Source: Stutzerimonas nosocomialis
GTDB lineage: Bacteria > Pseudomonadota > Gammaproteobacteria > Pseudomonadales > Pseudomonadaceae
Assembly (NCBI RefSeq): GCF_005876855.1
Contig: NZ_QLAE01000005.1
Coordinates: 1 to 64,000 of the forward strand
DNA length: 64,000 nucleotides
Direction of reading: 5' to 3'
The position numbers and the translations under genes were made by a program. How positions within the stretch are numbered: the stretch's first letter is position 1; each line of letters begins with the position of its first letter. Shown piece after piece: positions 19,031-28,430 of this stretch. The notes beneath the pieces were generated by a model, which saw only the letters and a list, made by a program, of their open reading frames with translations, searched no databases and was not told where the DNA came from.

Positions 19031-20281
19031 ATGCTGTCCTCGATTCTGATAGGCCTGGCCCTGATCGCGCTGCTCGGCGTGATATTCGAAGAAAAAACCC
19101 ACGTGAACAAAGCCAAGGTGACCCTGTTCTTCGGCACCCTGTCCTGGGTGCTGCTGTTCGTGTTCTCCTCGCCCGGCGAAGAGCGGGGCCTGGTGATCGA
19201 AAGCCTCAACGAAAACATCGCCGACATCGCCGGGCTGTGGATCTTCCTGGTCGCGGCCATGACCTTCGTCGCCTACCTGAACAAGAAGGGCATGATCGAG
19301 ACGCTGATCTACCTAGTCCTGCCGGCGCGGATCAGCGAGCGCGCCTTGCTGTTCCTCACCGCGCTGTTCTGCTTCGTGTTCTCGTCGCTGGCCGACAACA
19401 TCACCGCCACGCTGGTGTCGATCACCCTGATCCTGTCGCTGCGACTGGATGCGGCCAAGACCATCAAGTTCGCGACCCTGGTGGTGTTCGCGGTTAACTC
19501 CGGTGGCGTGGCGCTGATCACCGGCGATGTCACCACCCTGATGATCTTCCTCGCCGGCAAGGTCAAGATTCTCCAGTTGCTGGCCCTGGCGCTGCCCGCG
19601 TTCGCCGCCGTGATGCTGCTCGCCTTCATGCTCTCGATTGGCATGAGCGGCGAGGTGACGGTGACCAAGAAGCGCACCGAGGTACGTGGCGTGGACGTGG
19701 CCATTGCGCTGATCTTCCTGGGCACCATCCTCTCGACCATCGCCGGCAATTTCTTCTTCCAGATCCCGCCGGTGCTGACCTTCCTGACTGGCCTGTCGAT
19801 CATGTTTCTGGTGGCCCGCTTCTTCAACGAGGACAACGACACCGATCCGATCCTGGAGTACGTGCGTCAGGTCGAGTTCGAAACCCTGTTCTTCTTCCTC
19901 GGCATCCTGCTGCTGGTCGGCATGCTCAAGGAAATCCAGGTGCTCGACGGGCTGGTGCGTGTCTACGACATGATCCCGGCCGTGGCCGCGAACTACCTGA
20001 TGGGCGTGCTCTCGGCCGCGATCGACAACGTGCCGCTGACCGCCGCGCTGCTCAAGTCCGGGCTGGTCATGGGCACGGCCGAATGGATGGTGCTGACCTA
20101 TGCGGTGGGGGTGGGCGGCTCGCTGCTGGTCATCGGCTCGGCGGCCGGCATCGTCGCGATGAGCAAGGTGCCCGGCCTGACCTTCGGCAGCTACCTCAAG
20201 TATTTCCTGTTCCTGTTCATCGCCTTCAACTGCGGTTTCGCCGGGGTTTACCTGCTGGGCCAGCTGATGGCTGCCGGGTAG
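19031..20281 (+). CDS. nhaD: Na+/H+ antiporter NhaD
   Basis: 416 residues with at least ten hydrophobic segments and ion-transporter superfamily features: FEEKTHVNKAKV after TM1, a polar SSLADNITATLVSITL segment near residue 120, NSGGVALITGDVTTLMIF near residue 156, and AAIDNVPLTAALLKSG near residue 330. NhaD exchanges sodium or lithium for protons and is typical of halotolerant gammaproteobacteria. The Met at 19031 is used because upstream sequence is non-membrane and unlike the family. Its sodium handling pairs logically with the sodium-pumping decarboxylase at 50.5-53.7 kb. Confidence 0.93.
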   Translation: MLSSILIGLALIALLGVIFEEKTHVNKAKVTLFFGTLSWVLLFVFSSPGEERGLVIESLNENIADIAGLWIFLVAAMTFVAYLNKKGMIETLIYLVLPARISERALLFLTALFCFVFSSLADNITATLVSITLILSLRLDAAKTIKFATLVVFAVNSGGVALITGDVTTLMIFLAGKVKILQLLALALPAFAAVMLLAFMLSIGMSGEVTVTKKRTEVRGVDVAIALIFLGTILSTIAGNFFFQIPPVLTFLTGLSIMFLVARFFNEDNDTDPILEYVRQVEFETLFFFLGILLLVGMLKEIQVLDGLVRVYDMIPAVAANYLMGVLSAAIDNVPLTAALLKSGLVMGTAEWMVLTYAVGVGGSLLVIGSAAGIVAMSKVPGLTFGSYLKYFLFLFIAFNCGFAGVYLLGQLMAAG

Positions 20282-20412
20282 CTGCGGGTGGCGCGCGCCA
20301 TCGCGCAGATGTTTCCTGATCCTTCGCAACGGAATTTCCCTGCACAACGAAGGGTCTAGCCCCCTGAGCCTGGCGGCAAACCGACGCCAGCCGGAGTGAA
20401 GGAAGGGGTGCG

Positions 20413-21645
20413 ATGGCGATCAGCCGACCCGGTCGTTGGAGCGCCGGCCTTGCCGGTTTCGTGTTGATCGTGGCGAACACGCTGTGCGCCGCGGCCACGC
20501 CGCAGGACGACGACTCGCTCGCCCGCGGCGAATACCTGGCCCGCGCGGGCAACTGCCTGAGCTGCCACACCCGCGAGGGCGGGGCGCCGTTCGCCGGCGG
20601 CGTGCCGTTCGAAACGCCGTTCGGCACGCTCTATTCCACCAACATCACCCCGGATCGCGACACCGGCCTCGGCCAGTGGAGCGACGAGGACTTCGTGCGC
20701 GCCCTGCACGAAGGCATCGGCCGCCGGGGCGAACACCTCTATCCGGCCTTTCCCTACACCGCCTATACCAAGATGAGCCGCGACGACGTCCTGGCCATCA
20801 AGCAGTACCTGGACGGCCTCGAGCCGGTCGCCTACCAGCCGCCGGAGAACCGGCTGCGCTTTCCGTTCAACCAGCGCGCCACGCTGGCAGCCTGGAAGCT
20901 GGTGAATTTCGAGGCCGGGCGGTTCCAGCCCGATCCGAACGCCAGCGACGAGGTCAACCGCGGCGCCTACCTCAGCGATGCCGTCGGCCACTGCGGCGAG
21001 TGCCATACCCCGCGGACCTTCACCCAGGGGCTCGACAAGCAGCGGCATTACGCCGGGGCGACGCAGCAGGGCTGGACGGCATGGAACATCACCAGCCATG
21101 CGCGCGGTATCGGCGACTGGTCGCAGGACAAGCTGGTTCGCTACCTGTCGACCGGCCACCAGCGTGGCGAGGCGGTCGCCGGAGGGCCGATGGCCGAAGT
21201 GGTCAGCGACAGCCTGAGCTGGCTCAGCGACGAGGACATCCGGGCGATCGCGAGCTACCTCAAGCAACTGCCCGCCCGCGAGGGCACGGTGCCGGCGCGC
21301 AGCGAAATCGAACCGGCCGGACCCGATCCGGACGATCCGATCCACGGGCTTTTCGTGGCGGCCTGCGAGAGCTGCCACTACCCGGACGATCGGGGCGCCG
21401 GCGGTCCTTATCCCTCGTCCTTTCCCAATTATTCGGCCGTGCGCGACCCGGCCGGCACCAACCTGATCCGGGTGATGCTCGACGGTCTGGTGCGCGGCGG
21501 TCGCGCCAATCCGGCCTTCATGCCGGCCTATCGCGACCTGCTCACCGACGAACAGATCGCCGAGCTGGCCACCTACATCGGCCAGCGGTTCGGCGGCCAC
21601 GACACCACTTTCAGCGCGGACGACGTTGCCGCGCTGCGCGACTGA
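20413..21645 (+). CDS. Tri-haem cytochrome c, electron acceptor for Mo hydroxylase
   Basis: 410 residues with an N-terminal signal peptide (about residues 1-27). Three haem c motifs: CLSCH (48-52), CGECH (194-198) and CESCH (318-322), the architecture of membrane-associated alcohol/aldehyde dehydrogenase cytochrome subunits. It is followed after 12 bases by the iron-sulfur subunit and then the Mo subunit. It should therefore carry electrons from the hydroxylase to the respiratory chain in the periplasm. Preceded by a GAAGGAAGG ribosome site. Confidence 0.93.
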   Translation: MAISRPGRWSAGLAGFVLIVANTLCAAATPQDDDSLARGEYLARAGNCLSCHTREGGAPFAGGVPFETPFGTLYSTNITPDRDTGLGQWSDEDFVRALHEGIGRRGEHLYPAFPYTAYTKMSRDDVLAIKQYLDGLEPVAYQPPENRLRFPFNQRATLAAWKLVNFEAGRFQPDPNASDEVNRGAYLSDAVGHCGECHTPRTFTQGLDKQRHYAGATQQGWTAWNITSHARGIGDWSQDKLVRYLSTGHQRGEAVAGGPMAEVVSDSLSWLSDEDIRAIASYLKQLPAREGTVPARSEIEPAGPDPDDPIHGLFVAACESCHYPDDRGAGGPYPSSFPNYSAVRDPAGTNLIRVMLDGLVRGGRANPAFMPAYRDLLTDEQIAELATYIGQRFGGHDTTFSADDVAALRD

Positions 21646-21657
21646 CAGGAGCGTCCC

Positions 21658-22134
21658 ATGGCCCTTTCTCTGCACGTCAATGGCCAGGTTCACCCGGTGT
21701 CGGCCGACGCCGATACGCCGTTGCTCTATGTGCTGCGCAACGAGCTCGGCCTGAAGGGGCCCAAGTTCGGTTGCGGGCTGGGCGAATGCGGCGCCTGCAC
21801 CGTGCTGGTCGAGGGCTCGCCGGTCCGCTCGTGCGTGTTGCCGGTGGCGTCGTTCGCCGAGCGCGAGGTGACCACCCTCGAAGGGCTGGGGAACGCCGAC
21901 AATCCCCATCCGCTGCAACAGGCCTTCATCGACGAGCAGGCCGCCCAGTGCGCCTACTGCATCCCGGGCATGATCATGTCCGCCCAGGCGCTGCTCGCCC
22001 GGGTGCCGGAGCCCAGCGAGGCGCAGATCAGGCAGGCGTTGATGGCCAACCTCTGCGGCTGCGGCACCCACGTGCGGATCCTGCGCGCGGTGCAGCGGGC
22101 GGCCCGCGCCATGGCCGGGGAGCGCCGGGTATGA
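21658..22134 (+). CDS. (2Fe-2S) subunit of molybdenum hydroxylase
   Basis: 158 residues. N-terminal plant-type ferredoxin domain with Cys39, Cys44, Cys47 and Cys59; C-terminal helical (2Fe-2S) domain with Cys98, Cys101, Cys133 and Cys135 (CGCGTHVRI). This is the small subunit of two-component xanthine oxidase-family enzymes (isoquinoline or nicotinate hydroxylase type) that lack a FAD subunit. It has no signal peptide and probably hitch-hikes with the Tat-exported partner. Overlaps the next gene by four bases. Confidence 0.95.
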   Translation: MALSLHVNGQVHPVSADADTPLLYVLRNELGLKGPKFGCGLGECGACTVLVEGSPVRSCVLPVASFAEREVTTLEGLGNADNPHPLQQAFIDEQAAQCAYCIPGMIMSAQALLARVPEPSEAQIRQALMANLCGCGTHVRILRAVQRAARAMAGERRV

Positions 22135-24365
22135 GCGGATTTTCCCGGCGTCGATTCCTGCAGGGCTGCTCGGCGGCGCTGGTGGTGGGGTTCAGCCTGA
22201 TTCGTCCGGTCTCGACCCTGGCGGCCCAGGCGCTGGCGGCCGACGCGCCGGACAAGCCCATCGATGGCGAGCAGCTCGACGCCTGGCTGGTGGTTCGCGA
22301 CGACGGCCACGTGGTGGTCTACAGCGGCAAGGTGGAGCTGGGCACCGGTATCGAGACGGCGCTGCGGCAGATCGTGGCCGAGGAGCTGGGCGTCGCCTTC
22401 GCCGCGACCTCGCTGGTTCAGGGCGATACGCAGCTGACGCCGAACCAGGGCGTCACGGCGGGCAGCAAGACGATCCAGGTCGGTGGCCGGCAGTTGCGCC
22501 GCGCGGCCGCCACGGCCCGCGAGGCCCTGCGCCAGCGTGCGGCCGAGGCGCTCGGGGTACCGGGCGATGCGTTGCAGCTGCAGGACGGCCGGGCCAGCGT
22601 GCGGGAGCGGACGGAGCAGGCCGTCAGCTACGCCGAGCTGATCGGTGGACGGCCCTTCGCCCAGCCGGTCGACCGCTCGGCGCCGCTGCTCGCGCCGGCG
22701 AGCTACCGCCTGGTCGGCACCTCGGTGCCGCGGGTGGACATACCGCCCAAGCTGTTCGGCGAGTTCAGCTTCGTCCAGGACATCCGCCTGCCGGGCATGC
22801 TCCACGGCCGGGTGATACGTCCGCCCATCACCGGCGTCAGCGCCCTGGAGGCGAAGATCGAGTCGCTCGACGACAGCGCCTTGCCCGACGGCGTGCAGGT
22901 GGTGCGCCGGGGCGCCTTTCTGGGCGTGGTGGCGCAGAGCGAGTGGGCCGCGATCCAGGCGGCGCGATCACTGAAGGTGCAGTGGTCGCACGACGTGGCG
23001 CTGCCGGAGATGGAACGGCTGTACGACTACCTCGAGGCGCTGCCGGCCAGCACGTCGCGCATCGTCGACCGGGGCGAACTGCACCCGCAGTTCGAGGCGG
23101 CCGCCCGGGTGCTGGAGGCGCGGTACGAATGGCCTTACCAGAACCATGACTCCATAGGCCCGTCCTGTGCGGTGGCCGATGTGCGTGATGGGGACATCAC
23201 CGTCTGGTCCGGCACCCAGGGGCCGCACCAGTTGCGCGAGGTGCTGGCGGCCCTGGCCGAACGGCCGAAGGAGTCGATCCGGGTGATCTACGCCGAAGCT
23301 TCGGGTTGCTACGGCCACAACGGTGCCGACGATGTCGCCGGCGATGCGTTGCTGCTGTCCCAGGCGGTCGGCCGACCGGTGCGGGTGCAGTGGTCGCGTG
23401 AGGACGAACATGGCTGGAACCCCAAGGGCCCGGCGATGCGGATGCGCATGCGGGGCGCGCTGAACGATGCGGGGGAGGTGCGGGGCTGGCACTTTCGCAA
23501 CTGGACGCCGACGCACTCGACGCGCCCGGGTCCGGATGCCGGCGACCGTGCCCTGCTGGCAGGCATGCTGATCCACGGCATGCCGGAATTCAGCCGCCAC
23601 GTGGGCGGCGATCGCAACGCGCCGGTCGACTATCGCTTCGAGCACTGCCGGGTCGAGGTGAACTGGCTGAAGGTCGCCGACACGCCGCTGCGCCCATCGG
23701 CCTTGCGCGGCCTGGGCGCGGTGCAGAACTGTTTCGCCAACGAGAGCTTCTTCGACGAACTGGCCCATGCGGCCGGCCGCGATCCGCTCCAGATGCGGCT
23801 GCAGTATCTGGACGACCCGCGTGCACGCGCGGTGCTCGAGGCGGCGGCCGAGCGTGCCGGCTGGCAGACGCCACGGCGGGGCGAGCGACGCTGGCGCGAA
23901 GGTACCGTCAGCGGTCGCGGGCTGGCCTATGCGCGCTACGAGAATGAAAACGCCTATGTCGCGGTGGTCGCCGATGTCGAGGTGAGCGAGCGGGGCGTGC
24001 GGGTCACACGGGTCACCGTGGGCCATGACTGCGGGCTGATCATCAACCCCGACGGGGTGCGCAACCAGGTCGAAGGCAACGTGGTACAGGCGATCAGCCG
24101 TACCCTGAAGGAGCAGGTGATCTTCGGCCGCGAAGGGGTGACCAGCCTGGAGTGGGGCGCCTATCCGCTGATCACCTTCGCCGAGGTGCCGGAGGTCGAC
24201 ATCGTGTTGATCGACCGCCCCGGCGAGCCTTCGGTGGGCGCCGGCGAGGCGGCCAGCGCGCCGATACCGGCGGCCATCGGCAACGCGATCTTCGATGCGA
24301 CCGGCTTGCGCCTGCGTCAGGCGCCCTTCACCCGGCAGCGCCTGCTGGCGGCGCGCGACGCCTGA
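22131..24365 (+). CDS. Molybdopterin-binding subunit, xanthine dehydrogenase family
   Basis: 744 residues. The N-terminus has a Tat signal (S-R-R-R-F-L-Q-G then a hydrophobic run). The rest matches the isoquinoline 1-oxidoreductase beta/aldehyde oxidase family: GKVELGTGIETALRQIVAEEL early, WSGTQGPHQLRE near residue 360, ASGCYGHNGADD near 390, and a C-terminal VGAGEAASAPIPAAIGNAI holding the probable catalytic Glu. Binds molybdenum cytosine dinucleotide in the family. Substrate unknown: an aldehyde or N-heterocycle. Together with the two upstream genes it forms a complete exported hydroxylase; no XdhC-like maturation factor is present here. Confidence 0.93.
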   Translation: MSGFSRRRFLQGCSAALVVGFSLIRPVSTLAAQALAADAPDKPIDGEQLDAWLVVRDDGHVVVYSGKVELGTGIETALRQIVAEELGVAFAATSLVQGDTQLTPNQGVTAGSKTIQVGGRQLRRAAATAREALRQRAAEALGVPGDALQLQDGRASVRERTEQAVSYAELIGGRPFAQPVDRSAPLLAPASYRLVGTSVPRVDIPPKLFGEFSFVQDIRLPGMLHGRVIRPPITGVSALEAKIESLDDSALPDGVQVVRRGAFLGVVAQSEWAAIQAARSLKVQWSHDVALPEMERLYDYLEALPASTSRIVDRGELHPQFEAAARVLEARYEWPYQNHDSIGPSCAVADVRDGDITVWSGTQGPHQLREVLAALAERPKESIRVIYAEASGCYGHNGADDVAGDALLLSQAVGRPVRVQWSREDEHGWNPKGPAMRMRMRGALNDAGEVRGWHFRNWTPTHSTRPGPDAGDRALLAGMLIHGMPEFSRHVGGDRNAPVDYRFEHCRVEVNWLKVADTPLRPSALRGLGAVQNCFANESFFDELAHAAGRDPLQMRLQYLDDPRARAVLEAAAERAGWQTPRRGERRWREGTVSGRGLAYARYENENAYVAVVADVEVSERGVRVTRVTVGHDCGLIINPDGVRNQVEGNVVQAISRTLKEQVIFGREGVTSLEWGAYPLITFAEVPEVDIVLIDRPGEPSVGAGEAASAPIPAAIGNAIFDATGLRLRQAPFTRQRLLAARDA

Positions 24366-24366
24366 A

Positions 24367-25170
24367 TCACCAGTGCAGGTTGAAGTGCGAACCGAGCACG
24401 AAATGCCCGTCGAGCAGATCCCAGCGCTCCACGCACACGGCTTTCCGGCCTTCGGTACGCAGGCGCAGTCGATTGAACGAGTTGGGCGAGGTGCCGCGCA
24501 CCCGGGAGGAGAGGGTGGTGCCGGCCTGCACCATCCAGATCTCCCGTGACAGGCTCTGGTACTGCTTGGACAGTGGCAGCACGTAGGGCAGGTGGATATG
24601 CCCGCCCATGACCATGTCCAGGCCGGCCTCGGCCCAGCGTTCGAGGGCGGGTTGCGCGCCGTGCTGCAGGTTTCTCAGGTCGCTCGGCACCATCGCGCCG
24701 AACGGCTGGTGGGCGACCACGATGCTGACCTTGCGCCGGTCGCTGCGCTCGAGCTTGCGGCACACCGCGTCGACCTGTTCGGGCGTCACCAGGCCGTCCT
24801 TGTGCCGTTTCGGCGCCGTGGTGTTGAGGCCGATGATCAGCGCATCCTCGTTCTCGAAGGTCGGCTCCAGGTCGTCGCCGAAATGTTTGCGGTACTGGCC
24901 GTAGGGGCTGAGGAAGCGGCGCACTAGGTTGTACAGCGGAATGTCGTGGTTGCCGGGGATCACCAGGCTGTCGGGAATGCCGTGGCCTTCGAGGCGCTGC
25001 ATGAAGGCACGGGCCGCGGCGAACTGGGCCGGGCGGGCGCGCTGGGTGATGTCGCCGGACAGGATCAGCAGATCGGCTCCATGCTCCACCACGTGCCGTT
25101 CCATGGCGTCGAGAACCGCCGGCTGTTCCGTGCCGAAGTGGGTGTCGGAGATCTGCAGGATATGGGTCAT
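24367..25170 (-). CDS. Calcineurin-like metallophosphoesterase
   Basis: 267 residues with all five metallophosphoesterase motifs: Asp9-x-His11 (SDTHFG), GDITQ near 41, GNHD near 75, VVAHQPFG near 167 and GGHIHLP near 200. Resembles CpdA-type and other 3',5'-cyclic nucleotide phosphodiesterases, but the substrate is not certain. The stop abuts the convergent Mo-subunit gene with one base between. The Met at 25170 gives the family start; the upstream in-frame Met lacks a match. Confidence 0.88.
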   Translation of the reverse strand: MTHILQISDTHFGTEQPAVLDAMERHVVEHGADLLILSGDITQRARPAQFAAARAFMQRLEGHGIPDSLVIPGNHDIPLYNLVRRFLSPYGQYRKHFGDDLEPTFENEDALIIGLNTTAPKRHKDGLVTPEQVDAVCRKLERSDRRKVSIVVAHQPFGAMVPSDLRNLQHGAQPALERWAEAGLDMVMGGHIHLPYVLPLSKQYQSLSREIWMVQAGTTLSSRVRGTSPNSFNRLRLRTEGRKAVCVERWDLLDGHFVLGSHFNLHW

Positions 25171-25330
25171 GGGGCTCGGGCATCCTTCTTGTCGTGAGCG
25201 ATGAGCATTGCTCATTCGAAGCTCGAGCGCGCCGGGCGTTCCGATGGGCGCGCAACGAGATGCAACAGCGCGGCGCAGGTGGGTGCGTCGGTTGCGCTCG
25301 GCAGGGCCTTACTCTAACCTGCGCCGCTTG

Positions 25331-25540
25331 CCTCAGGTGTCCGCTGGCCAAGCCAGACGGGTGAAACAGGGAAGCCGGTCCATTCTCGCGAAGATTCCGG
25401 CGCTGCCCCCGCAACGGTAGGCGAGTCGAGAACCCTAACATGCCCGAGACGCACGCGTCGCACGGCAAGGGTTGCAACAGATGCGTGGCGGCCCTTGCGG
25501 CCCGCGCGGTCTCGCTCGCAAGCCCGGAGACCGGCCTGTC
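25331..25540 (+). promoter_or_regulatory. Cobalamin (B12) riboswitch
   Basis: Recognisable in order: CAGGTG (25334), GGTGAAACAGGGAAGCCGGT (about 25360-25379), GCTGCCCCCGCAACGGTA (about 25403-25420) and a B12-box-like AGCCCGGAGACCGGCC (25521-25536). These are the conserved core blocks of class I cobalamin riboswitches. About 100 bases lie between the CAACGGTA block and the B12 box, holding extra stems. It controls the cob operon starting at 25811: adenosylcobalamin binding should shut expression off. A further 270 bases of leader follow, with a 7-bp hairpin at 25616-25634; I found no gene in them. Confidence 0.92.
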
Positions 25541-25810
25541 GCAGTCCATGGCATGCCGCGCGTGCCTGTCGGGCGCATTGCCGCGTCCCTCGGGTGATCG
25601 CCTGCCTTTGCATGAGTCGTGCGGGTGGCACGACGGAGACCCGACCGTGTTGCGCACACCGCTTTGCCTGCCGTCGACTTCGCCTCGACCGGCCGTTTTG
25701 CTTCGGTCCTCCCTCGCCGGGCTTTCGCCTCGTCCCGCCGCCGATTACCGCGTCCGCCACCTTGCGTCATGCAGGGGTCCGTCGCGGGCGAATCCGAGGA
25801 GTGACACCCC

Positions 25811-26422
25811 ATGAGTGAGTCAGACGAGCGCGACGCCCGCCACCGGGTGCGCATGCTGCGCAAGAAGGCCGTGATCGACGGCAGGATCGCCCAGGCCCGG
25901 GACGAATACGGCCTGCTGCTGGTGCATACCGGCAACGGCAAGGGCAAGAGCAGCTCCGCCTTCGGCATGGTCGCGCGCGCCCTGGGGCACGGCATCAGGG
26001 TGGGCGTGGTGCAGTTCATCAAGGGCGCGGCGAGCACCGGCGAGGAAGCGTTTTTCCGGCGCTTTCCCGACGAGGTGCGCTACCACGTGATGGGCGAGGG
26101 CTTCACCTGGGAAACCCAGGATCGCCAGCGCGACCGGCTAAAGGCCGCCGAGGCCTGGCAGGTGGCCGTCTCCCTGCTGCGCGATCCGGCCATCGGCCTG
26201 GTGGTGCTCGATGAACTCAACATCGCCCTCAAGCACGGTTACCTCGACCTGGAGCAGGTGCTGGCCGACATCGAGTCGCGGCCGCTGCTGCAGCATGTGG
26301 TGGTGACGGGGCGTGGCGCGCCGGACGAACTGATTGCGGCGGCCGATACCGTGACCGAGATGAGCCTGGTCAAGCACGCCTTCAAGGCCGGGGTGAAGGC
26401 GCAGAAGGGGGTCGAATACTGA
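25811..26422 (+). CDS. cobO: Cob(I)yrinic acid a,c-diamide adenosyltransferase
   Basis: 203 residues. ATP-dependent transfer of the 5'-deoxyadenosyl group to the corrin cobalt (CobA/BtuR/CobO family). Seen: the P-loop-type HTGNGKGKSSSAFG at residues 39-52, VVQFIKGA near 75, and a conserved LDELNIALKHGYLD near 140. First gene of the riboswitch-controlled operon. Confidence 0.96.
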   Translation: MSESDERDARHRVRMLRKKAVIDGRIAQARDEYGLLLVHTGNGKGKSSSAFGMVARALGHGIRVGVVQFIKGAASTGEEAFFRRFPDEVRYHVMGEGFTWETQDRQRDRLKAAEAWQVAVSLLRDPAIGLVVLDELNIALKHGYLDLEQVLADIESRPLLQHVVVTGRGAPDELIAAADTVTEMSLVKHAFKAGVKAQKGVEY

Positions 26423-26453
26423 TGCCCGCCTGCACGCCTCGGCGCCGCGCGCC

Positions 26454-27746
26454 ATGAACGATCGCCACTGCCCGGCGCTGCTGATCGCCGCGCCCGCTTC
26501 CGGCCAGGGCAAGACCACCGTGACCGCCGCGCTCGCCCGGCTTTACAGCCGTCAGGGCAAGCGGGTGCGGGTGTTCAAGTGCGGCCCGGACTTCCTCGAT
26601 CCGATGATCCATGCCCGCGCCAGCGGCCAGCCGGTGTACCAGCTGGATTTGCGCATGGTGGGCGAGGCCGATTGCCGGCGCCTGCTCTGGGACGCGGCGG
26701 GCGAGGCCGACCTGATTCTCATCGAAGGGGTGATGGGGCTGTTCGACAGCAGCCCTTCGGCCGCCGATCTGGCGCGCCTGTTCCAGATTCCGGTGCTGGC
26801 GGTGATCGACGGCTCGGCCATGGCCCAGACCTTCGGCGCCATGGCCCACGGCATGGCCACCTACCAGCCGGACCTGCCGTTCTCCGGGGTGCTCGGCAAT
26901 CGCGTTGGCAGCCTGCGCCACGGCGAGATCCTGCGCGCCGCGGTGCCGGACGGGATTCGCTGGTACGGCGCCTTGCCGCGCAGCGCCGAGTTCGAGCTGC
27001 CGAGCCGACACCTCGGGCTGGTCCAGGCCGAGGAACTGGCCGATCTCGATGCCCGCCTGGATGCGGCGGCCGATGCCCTGGTGGCCAGTTCGGACGTCAG
27101 CCTGCCGCCCCCGGTGCGCTTTGCCGCGAGCGCCGCGCCGACGGTGGAGCGGCTGCTCGACGGCGTGCGCATCGGCGTCGCGCGCGATGCCTCCTTCGCC
27201 TTTCTCTACCAGGCCAACCTCGACCTGTTGCACGCGCTGGGCGCCGAGTTGCGCTTCTTCTCGCCGCTCGCCGACGCCCGGCTGCCCGAGGTGGACAGCC
27301 TGTACCTGCCCGGCGGCTACCCGGAACTGCACATGCGAACCCTGAGCGCCAACACCGCCATGGCGACCGCGATCGCCGCTCATCATGCGGCCGGCAAACC
27401 GATGCTGGCCGAGTGCGGCGGCATGCTCTATCTGCTCGATGCGCTCACCGACCTGTCCGGCGAACGGGTACCGATGCTCGGCCTGCTGACGGGCGAGGCG
27501 GTGATGCAGAAGCGCCTCACCGCGCTGGCGCTGCAGGAAGTCGAATTGCCCGAGGGCCATCTGCGCGGGCATACCTTCCACCATTCGCGGCTCGAGAGTC
27601 CGCTGCAGCCCGTCGCGCTGGGTGAATGCCCGAATTATCGGCGCACCCGGGAAGCGGTGTTTCGCGATCGCCGCCTGACCGCGTCCTATATCCACTTCTA
27701 CCTGCCGTCCGATCCCGCCACGGCGGCGGCCCTGTTGCGTCCATGA
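26454..27746 (+). CDS. cobB: Cobyrinic acid a,c-diamide synthase
   Basis: 430 residues. Glutamine- and ATP-dependent amidation of corrin side chains a and c. Seen: N-terminal dethiobiotin-synthetase-like P-loop (PASGQGKTT, residues 14-22) and a C-terminal class I glutamine amidotransferase domain with Cys321 in AECGGMLYLLD and PGGYPELH at 287-293. Not to be confused with the sirtuin also called CobB. Overlaps bluB by four bases. Confidence 0.96.
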   Translation: MNDRHCPALLIAAPASGQGKTTVTAALARLYSRQGKRVRVFKCGPDFLDPMIHARASGQPVYQLDLRMVGEADCRRLLWDAAGEADLILIEGVMGLFDSSPSAADLARLFQIPVLAVIDGSAMAQTFGAMAHGMATYQPDLPFSGVLGNRVGSLRHGEILRAAVPDGIRWYGALPRSAEFELPSRHLGLVQAEELADLDARLDAAADALVASSDVSLPPPVRFAASAAPTVERLLDGVRIGVARDASFAFLYQANLDLLHALGAELRFFSPLADARLPEVDSLYLPGGYPELHMRTLSANTAMATAIAAHHAAGKPMLAECGGMLYLLDALTDLSGERVPMLGLLTGEAVMQKRLTALALQEVELPEGHLRGHTFHHSRLESPLQPVALGECPNYRRTREAVFRDRRLTASYIHFYLPSDPATAAALLRP

Positions 27747-28390
27747 GCCGGCACGCATACAGCGCCGAGGCGCGCGCGGCCATCTACCGGGTGATCGGCG
27801 AGCGCCGCGACATGCGTCATTTCATCCCCGGCGAGGTGGAGCCGGCGCTGCTGGCGCGCCTGCTGGAGGCGGCGCACCAGGGGCCCAGCGTCGGCCTGAT
27901 GCAACCCTGGCGGTTCGTGCGCATCACCCGTCCGGCCTTGCGCACGGCCATCGGCGAGCTGGTCGAGCAGGAGCGGCTGGCCACGGCCGAGGCGCTGGGC
28001 GAACGCGGCGCCCAGTTCATGCGGCTCAAGGTCGAGGGCATCCGCGATTGCGCCGAGCTGCTGGTCGCGGCGCTGATGGAGGGGCGCGAGCCCTACGTGT
28101 TCGGCCGCCGCACCCTGCCGCAGATGGATCTGGCATCGCTGGCCTGCGCGATCCAGAATCTCTGGCTGGCGGCGCGCGCCGAGGGGCTGGGGATGGGCTG
28201 GGTGTCGCTGTTCGATCCGCTCGCGCTGGGCCGGCTGCTCGGTATGCCCGACGATGCGCAGCCGGTGGCGATCCTCTGCCTGGGGCCGGTCGAGACGTTC
28301 TACACGGCGCCGATGCTGGCGCTGGAAGGCTGGGCGCAGCCGCGGCCGCTGCAGGAGCTGCTGTTCGAGAACCAATGGGAGCAACGATGA
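27743..28390 (+). CDS. bluB: 5,6-dimethylbenzimidazole synthase
   Basis: 215 residues, flavin-destructase of the nitroreductase fold that converts reduced FMN into the lower ligand of B12, an oxygen-requiring reaction. Seen: [15 protein letters not shown] near residue 20, [15 protein letters not shown] near 45 and [14 protein letters not shown] near 145, all BluB signatures. The ATG overlaps the cobB stop by four bases. Its presence implies aerobic DMB synthesis. Confidence 0.95.
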   Translation: MSRHAYSAEARAAIYRVIGERRDMRHFIPGEVEPALLARLLEAAHQGPSVGLMQPWRFVRITRPALRTAIGELVEQERLATAEALGERGAQFMRLKVEGIRDCAELLVAALMEGREPYVFGRRTLPQMDLASLACAIQNLWLAARAEGLGMGWVSLFDPLALGRLLGMPDDAQPVAILCLGPVETFYTAPMLALEGWAQPRPLQELLFENQWEQR

Positions 28391-28430
28391 CGAAGGGATC
28401 ACCCTGCGCCGGCCACAGGCAGGTGCGCGC

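Noticed and set aside
20436-22130. In-frame upstream extension of the Mo-subunit gene across the cytochrome and iron-sulfur genes
   Set aside because: The region codes for two clear proteins in other frames. The Tat signal at 22131 marks the true N-terminus, so there is no fusion protein.
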